Below are positions 63,103 to 64,000 of a stretch of DNA of 64,000 bases, piece by piece; position 1 is the first letter of the stretch, and every line of letters starts with the position of its first letter. The notes below the pieces were generated by a model. The model did not search any database. It was not told the origin of the DNA and worked only from the letters and a program-made list of their open reading frames with translations. Location of the stretch: NCBI RefSeq assembly GCF_018860855.1, contig NZ_JAHKQE010000020.1, forward strand, positions 124,001 through 188,000, read 5' to 3'. Made by a program: the position numbers and the translations under genes. The DNA comes from Amphritea atlantica. GTDB lineage: Bacteria > Pseudomonadota > Gammaproteobacteria > Pseudomonadales > Balneatricaceae.

Positions 63103-64000
63103 ATGGGACGCAGAAAAGCAGCACTCACCGGTCAACTGGCCGATATGGATCTTCGCTTACTCAAAGTATTTAAAGCCGTGGTTGAGTGTGGCGGCTTTAC
63201 CCCCGCAGAGATTCAATTGAATCTAGCCAACTCAACAATTTCTAATTACATCTCCGACTTAGAAAAACGTTTAGATATGCGTTTATGTGAACGAGGCCGC
63301 GCCGGATTCTCGCTGACCGAACAGGGCCAGACGGTGTATAGCGCAACCATGGAACTACTCAGCGCCATTGATCAATTCAAAAACACCATCAACCAAAGTC
63401 ACAACCGCATTCTCGGCGACCTTCACCTCGGTTTTGCCGAACATATGCTCGGCGCGCATAACTCCTCAATCCTCAAAACCTTAAATCTCTTCTCGGATAA
63501 AGCGCCTGATGTGAAAATCCGTATTAGCACTATGAGTTCTGATGATGTGATCTCGGCATTATTCAATCAACAGGTCGATATCGGCATCACCGTCACCAGT
63601 CAACCCTACCCCGAACTGACCACCATGAAGTTGTTCGATGAAGAGATGCAGCTCTACTGCTCCCAAGACCACCCTCTATTTGAGCGGACCGATGAGATTG
63701 ATCCCGCCGAGTTGCGCCAATACCGTTTTGTTGAATCCCCTAGACTGATGCCCGGTAGAGAGATACATCCCGACATGAAGCTCTGGAATAAACAGGCTAG
63801 AGCACACCACCAAGAAGCCCGGGCCACATTAATTCTCAGTGGCCACTATCTGGGCTTTCTGCCACGTCATTTGGTAAGCAATTGGCGACTCGAAAAAGAA
63901 CTTCGCCCGCTGCTTACCGAGCGTTATAGCTACACCAACACCTTTCGCGCGCTATGGCGTAAGCGGCAACAGAATCAACTCATCATTCAGCTATTTACCG
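63103..64000 (+). CDS. LysR-family transcriptional regulator, cut by the right edge
   Basis: About 299 residues are visible, starting at an ATG with AAAGG eight bases upstream; no stop occurs before the window ends. The N-terminal helix-turn-helix (MDLRLLKVFKAVVECGGFTP, AEIQLNLANSTISNYISDLE) starts after about 14 extra basic residues and is followed by the usual LysR substrate domain (GDLHLGFAEHMLGAHNS, QQVDIGITVTSQPYPEL, MQLYCSQDHPLF). Divergent from gabD, so a likely activator of the gabD-aminotransferase operon. It is near full length for the family. Confidence 0.92.
   Translation, partial: MGRRKAALTGQLADMDLRLLKVFKAVVECGGFTPAEIQLNLANSTISNYISDLEKRLDMRLCERGRAGFSLTEQGQTVYSATMELLSAIDQFKNTINQSHNRILGDLHLGFAEHMLGAHNSSILKTLNLFSDKAPDVKIRISTMSSDDVISALFNQQVDIGITVTSQPYPELTTMKLFDEEMQLYCSQDHPLFERTDEIDPAELRQYRFVESPRLMPGREIHPDMKLWNKQARAHHQEARATLILSGHYLGFLPRHLVSNWRLEKELRPLLTERYSYTNTFRALWRKRQQNQLIIQLFT

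Noticed and set aside
1-64000. tRNA, rRNA, CRISPR arrays, insertion sequences and attachment sites
   Set aside because: I saw no cloverleaf, repeat-spacer pattern, transposase or integrase anywhere in the window.

Overview
The window reads as the chromosome of a marine gammaproteobacterium, most like the Oceanospirillaceae (Amphritea/Neptunomonas/Marinobacterium type). The evidence is a set of genes for using methylated amines, proline, ethanolamine and glutamate as carbon and nitrogen sources, a large NAD-glutamate dehydrogenase of the Pseudomonas kind, several cyclic-nucleotide proteins and dense bacterial gene packing. The species call is inference. I found no rRNA, tRNA, CRISPR, insertion sequence or phage structural gene.

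Region 1 (1-18.3 kb) is a nitrogen and methylated-amine island. At the left edge a gene starts with the first residues typical of a P-II protein, behind a sigma-54-like promoter. Next come eutC and eutB (ethanolamine ammonia-lyase), an unlisted 55-residue membrane protein, and amt behind a consensus sigma-54 promoter. After these lie tdm (TMAO demethylase), a soluble histidine kinase, a LuxR-type response regulator, a tandem-PAS protein, tmm (trimethylamine monooxygenase) and a cupin. A leftward dimethylamine monooxygenase operon follows, with an SMR exporter and a glutamine amidotransferase downstream. Together these cover trimethylamine to TMAO to dimethylamine to monomethylamine, plus ammonium uptake. 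The monomethylamine genes are not in the window.

Region 2 (18.3-33.2 kb) holds an EAL/GGDEF signalling protein, a stretch of small broken-looking reading frames, and amino-acid catabolism: putA, putP, NAD-glutamate dehydrogenase, an Lrp-type regulator and an EamA exporter.

Region 3 (33.2-43.4 kb) is the most unusual part: twelve leftward, tightly packed genes with no recognisable enzyme. They encode at least five paralogues of one structural-looking family (faintly like DUF2589), two PASTA-domain proteins without signal peptides, two coiled-coil proteins, a protein built of repeats resembling the ribosomal L7/L12 C-terminal domain, a TPR-like protein, and a 715-residue protein with a pore-former-like membrane segment. 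It is a candidate undescribed multiprotein assembly or effector system.

Region 4 (43.6-64 kb) contains a small Cys-containing protein, a flavodoxin-like reductase, an Ap4A phosphorylase-like protein, a D-amino-acid dehydrogenase and ornithine-cyclodeaminase-like pair with an AraC regulator, a cupin, and an HD-GYP protein. A cyclic-nucleotide block follows: CHASE2 adenylate cyclase, class II phosphodiesterase-like protein, FecR-domain protein and a TPR/beta-barrel protein. The end holds DUF1289, RecQ, and an aminotransferase plus semialdehyde dehydrogenase pair divergent from a LysR regulator that runs off the right edge.
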